Source: Lysobacterales bacterium (lineage in GTDB: Bacteria > Pseudomonadota > Gammaproteobacteria > Xanthomonadales > S139-57). Taken from it: a stretch of DNA of 6,434 nucleotides. The DNA lies in the NCBI GenBank assembly GCA_026993285.1, contig JALWTZ010000211.1:1-6434 (forward strand). The letters run 5' to 3'. A program made the translations under genes and the position numbers. Shown in pieces: positions 5,897 through 6,434 of this stretch. The notes beneath the pieces are model-generated. The model searched no databases. It saw only the letters and a list, made by a program, of their open reading frames with translations, and was not told the origin of the DNA. Position 1 is the stretch's first letter; every line of letters begins with the position of its first letter.

Positions 5897-6434
5897 ATGC
5901 CCCAGCCCTGTACCCTTCGCCGCTGGCCCGGTTTGCAGCCCTATGAGCCGGTCTGGCGGGCCATGCGGGATTTTACCGACCGGCGTGATGAACAGACACA
6001 GGATGAATGCTGGCTGGTGGAACATGAACCGGTATTGACCCTGGGGCAGGCCGGCCGGGCCGAGCATGTGCTGGATGCCGGCAATATTCCCCTGATCCAT
6101 TGTGACCGGGGCGGGCAGGTCACCTATCACGGCCCTGGGCAGGTGGTGATCTACCCCCTGCTGCAGTTGAAGCGGCTGAAGCTGGGGGTCAAGGCCATGG
6201 TGCAGGGGTTGGAGCAGGCGGTGATCGATTATCTGGCCGGGCTGGATATAGCGGCTGAACGCCGTCCGGGTGCGCCGGGTGTCTATGTACAGGGTGCCAA
6301 GATCGCTGCCCTGGGCCTGCGTGTCCGGCGGGGCTGCAGCTATCACGGCCTGGCCTTCAATCACCAGATGGATCTGTCACCGTTCCAACGCATCAATCCC
6401 TGTGGCTATGCCGGTCTGGAAGTGACACAATTGT
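5897..6434 (+). CDS. lipB: Octanoyl-[acyl-carrier-protein]:protein N-octanoyltransferase, 3' end missing
   Basis: The first 179 codons of LipB run off the right edge; E. coli LipB is 213 residues, so roughly 30-35 are missing. The enzyme moves the octanoyl group from acyl-ACP to a lysine of lipoyl domains (pyruvate and 2-oxoglutarate dehydrogenases, glycine cleavage H protein), the step before sulfur insertion by LipA. The sequence shows VLTLGQAGRAEHVL (46-59), the substrate-binding block DRGGQVTYHGPGQ (70-82), catalytic K135 in GAKIAALGLRVRRG and the acyl-carrying C169 in INPCGYAG. Both numbers coincide with those recalled for the E. coli enzyme, which also supports the start. ATG 5897 lies two bases after the ybeD stop and has no strong ribosome binding site, so translational coupling is likely. 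lipA would be a reasonable expectation just beyond the window. Confidence 0.96.
   Translation, partial: MPQPCTLRRWPGLQPYEPVWRAMRDFTDRRDEQTQDECWLVEHEPVLTLGQAGRAEHVLDAGNIPLIHCDRGGQVTYHGPGQVVIYPLLQLKRLKLGVKAMVQGLEQAVIDYLAGLDIAAERRPGAPGVYVQGAKIAALGLRVRRGCSYHGLAFNHQMDLSPFQRINPCGYAGLEVTQL

Overview
The window reads as chromosomal DNA from a GC-rich gammaproteobacterium. The evidence is the gene order mltB-rlpA-dacA-ybeD(DUF493)-lipB, which is characteristic of that class, and the residue-level resemblance of each product to gammaproteobacterial proteins. A Chromatiales-like free-living or symbiotic sulfur oxidiser would fit, but that placement is only a guess. All genes are on the + strand. There are no tRNA, rRNA, CRISPR or insertion-sequence signals.

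Layout: (1) bases 1-95 look intergenic, with two small inverted repeats, a possible weak promoter and a strong ribosome binding site. (2) 96-2651 encodes an 851-residue c-di-GMP signalling protein with the order pseudo-receiver, receiver, PAS, degenerate GGDEF, complete EAL. (3) 2652-2720 is a short gap with a bulged inverted repeat. (4) 2721-6434 is a tightly packed operon: mltB (lytic transglycosylase), rlpA (lipoprotein with DPBB and SPOR domains), dacA (D,D-carboxypeptidase, TTG start), a ybeD-like DUF493 gene and the first 179 codons of lipB (octanoyltransferase). Its junctions are overlaps of 4 and 8 bases and gaps of 3 and 2 bases.

How the genes work together: MltB, RlpA and DacA all act on periplasmic peptidoglycan. 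MltB and RlpA cleave glycan strands, RlpA carries a septum-targeting SPOR domain, and DacA trims the terminal D-Ala of pentapeptides. YbeD and LipB are the usual downstream companions; LipB starts protein lipoylation. The first gene is not part of this classic cluster. It resembles FimX of Pseudomonas in layout, but unlike FimX it keeps every EAL catalytic residue, so it probably degrades c-di-GMP under control of phosphorylation, a PAS input and possibly GGDEF-domain ligand binding. I see no wholly new multi-gene system. The c-di-GMP protein is the least ordinary part of the window.
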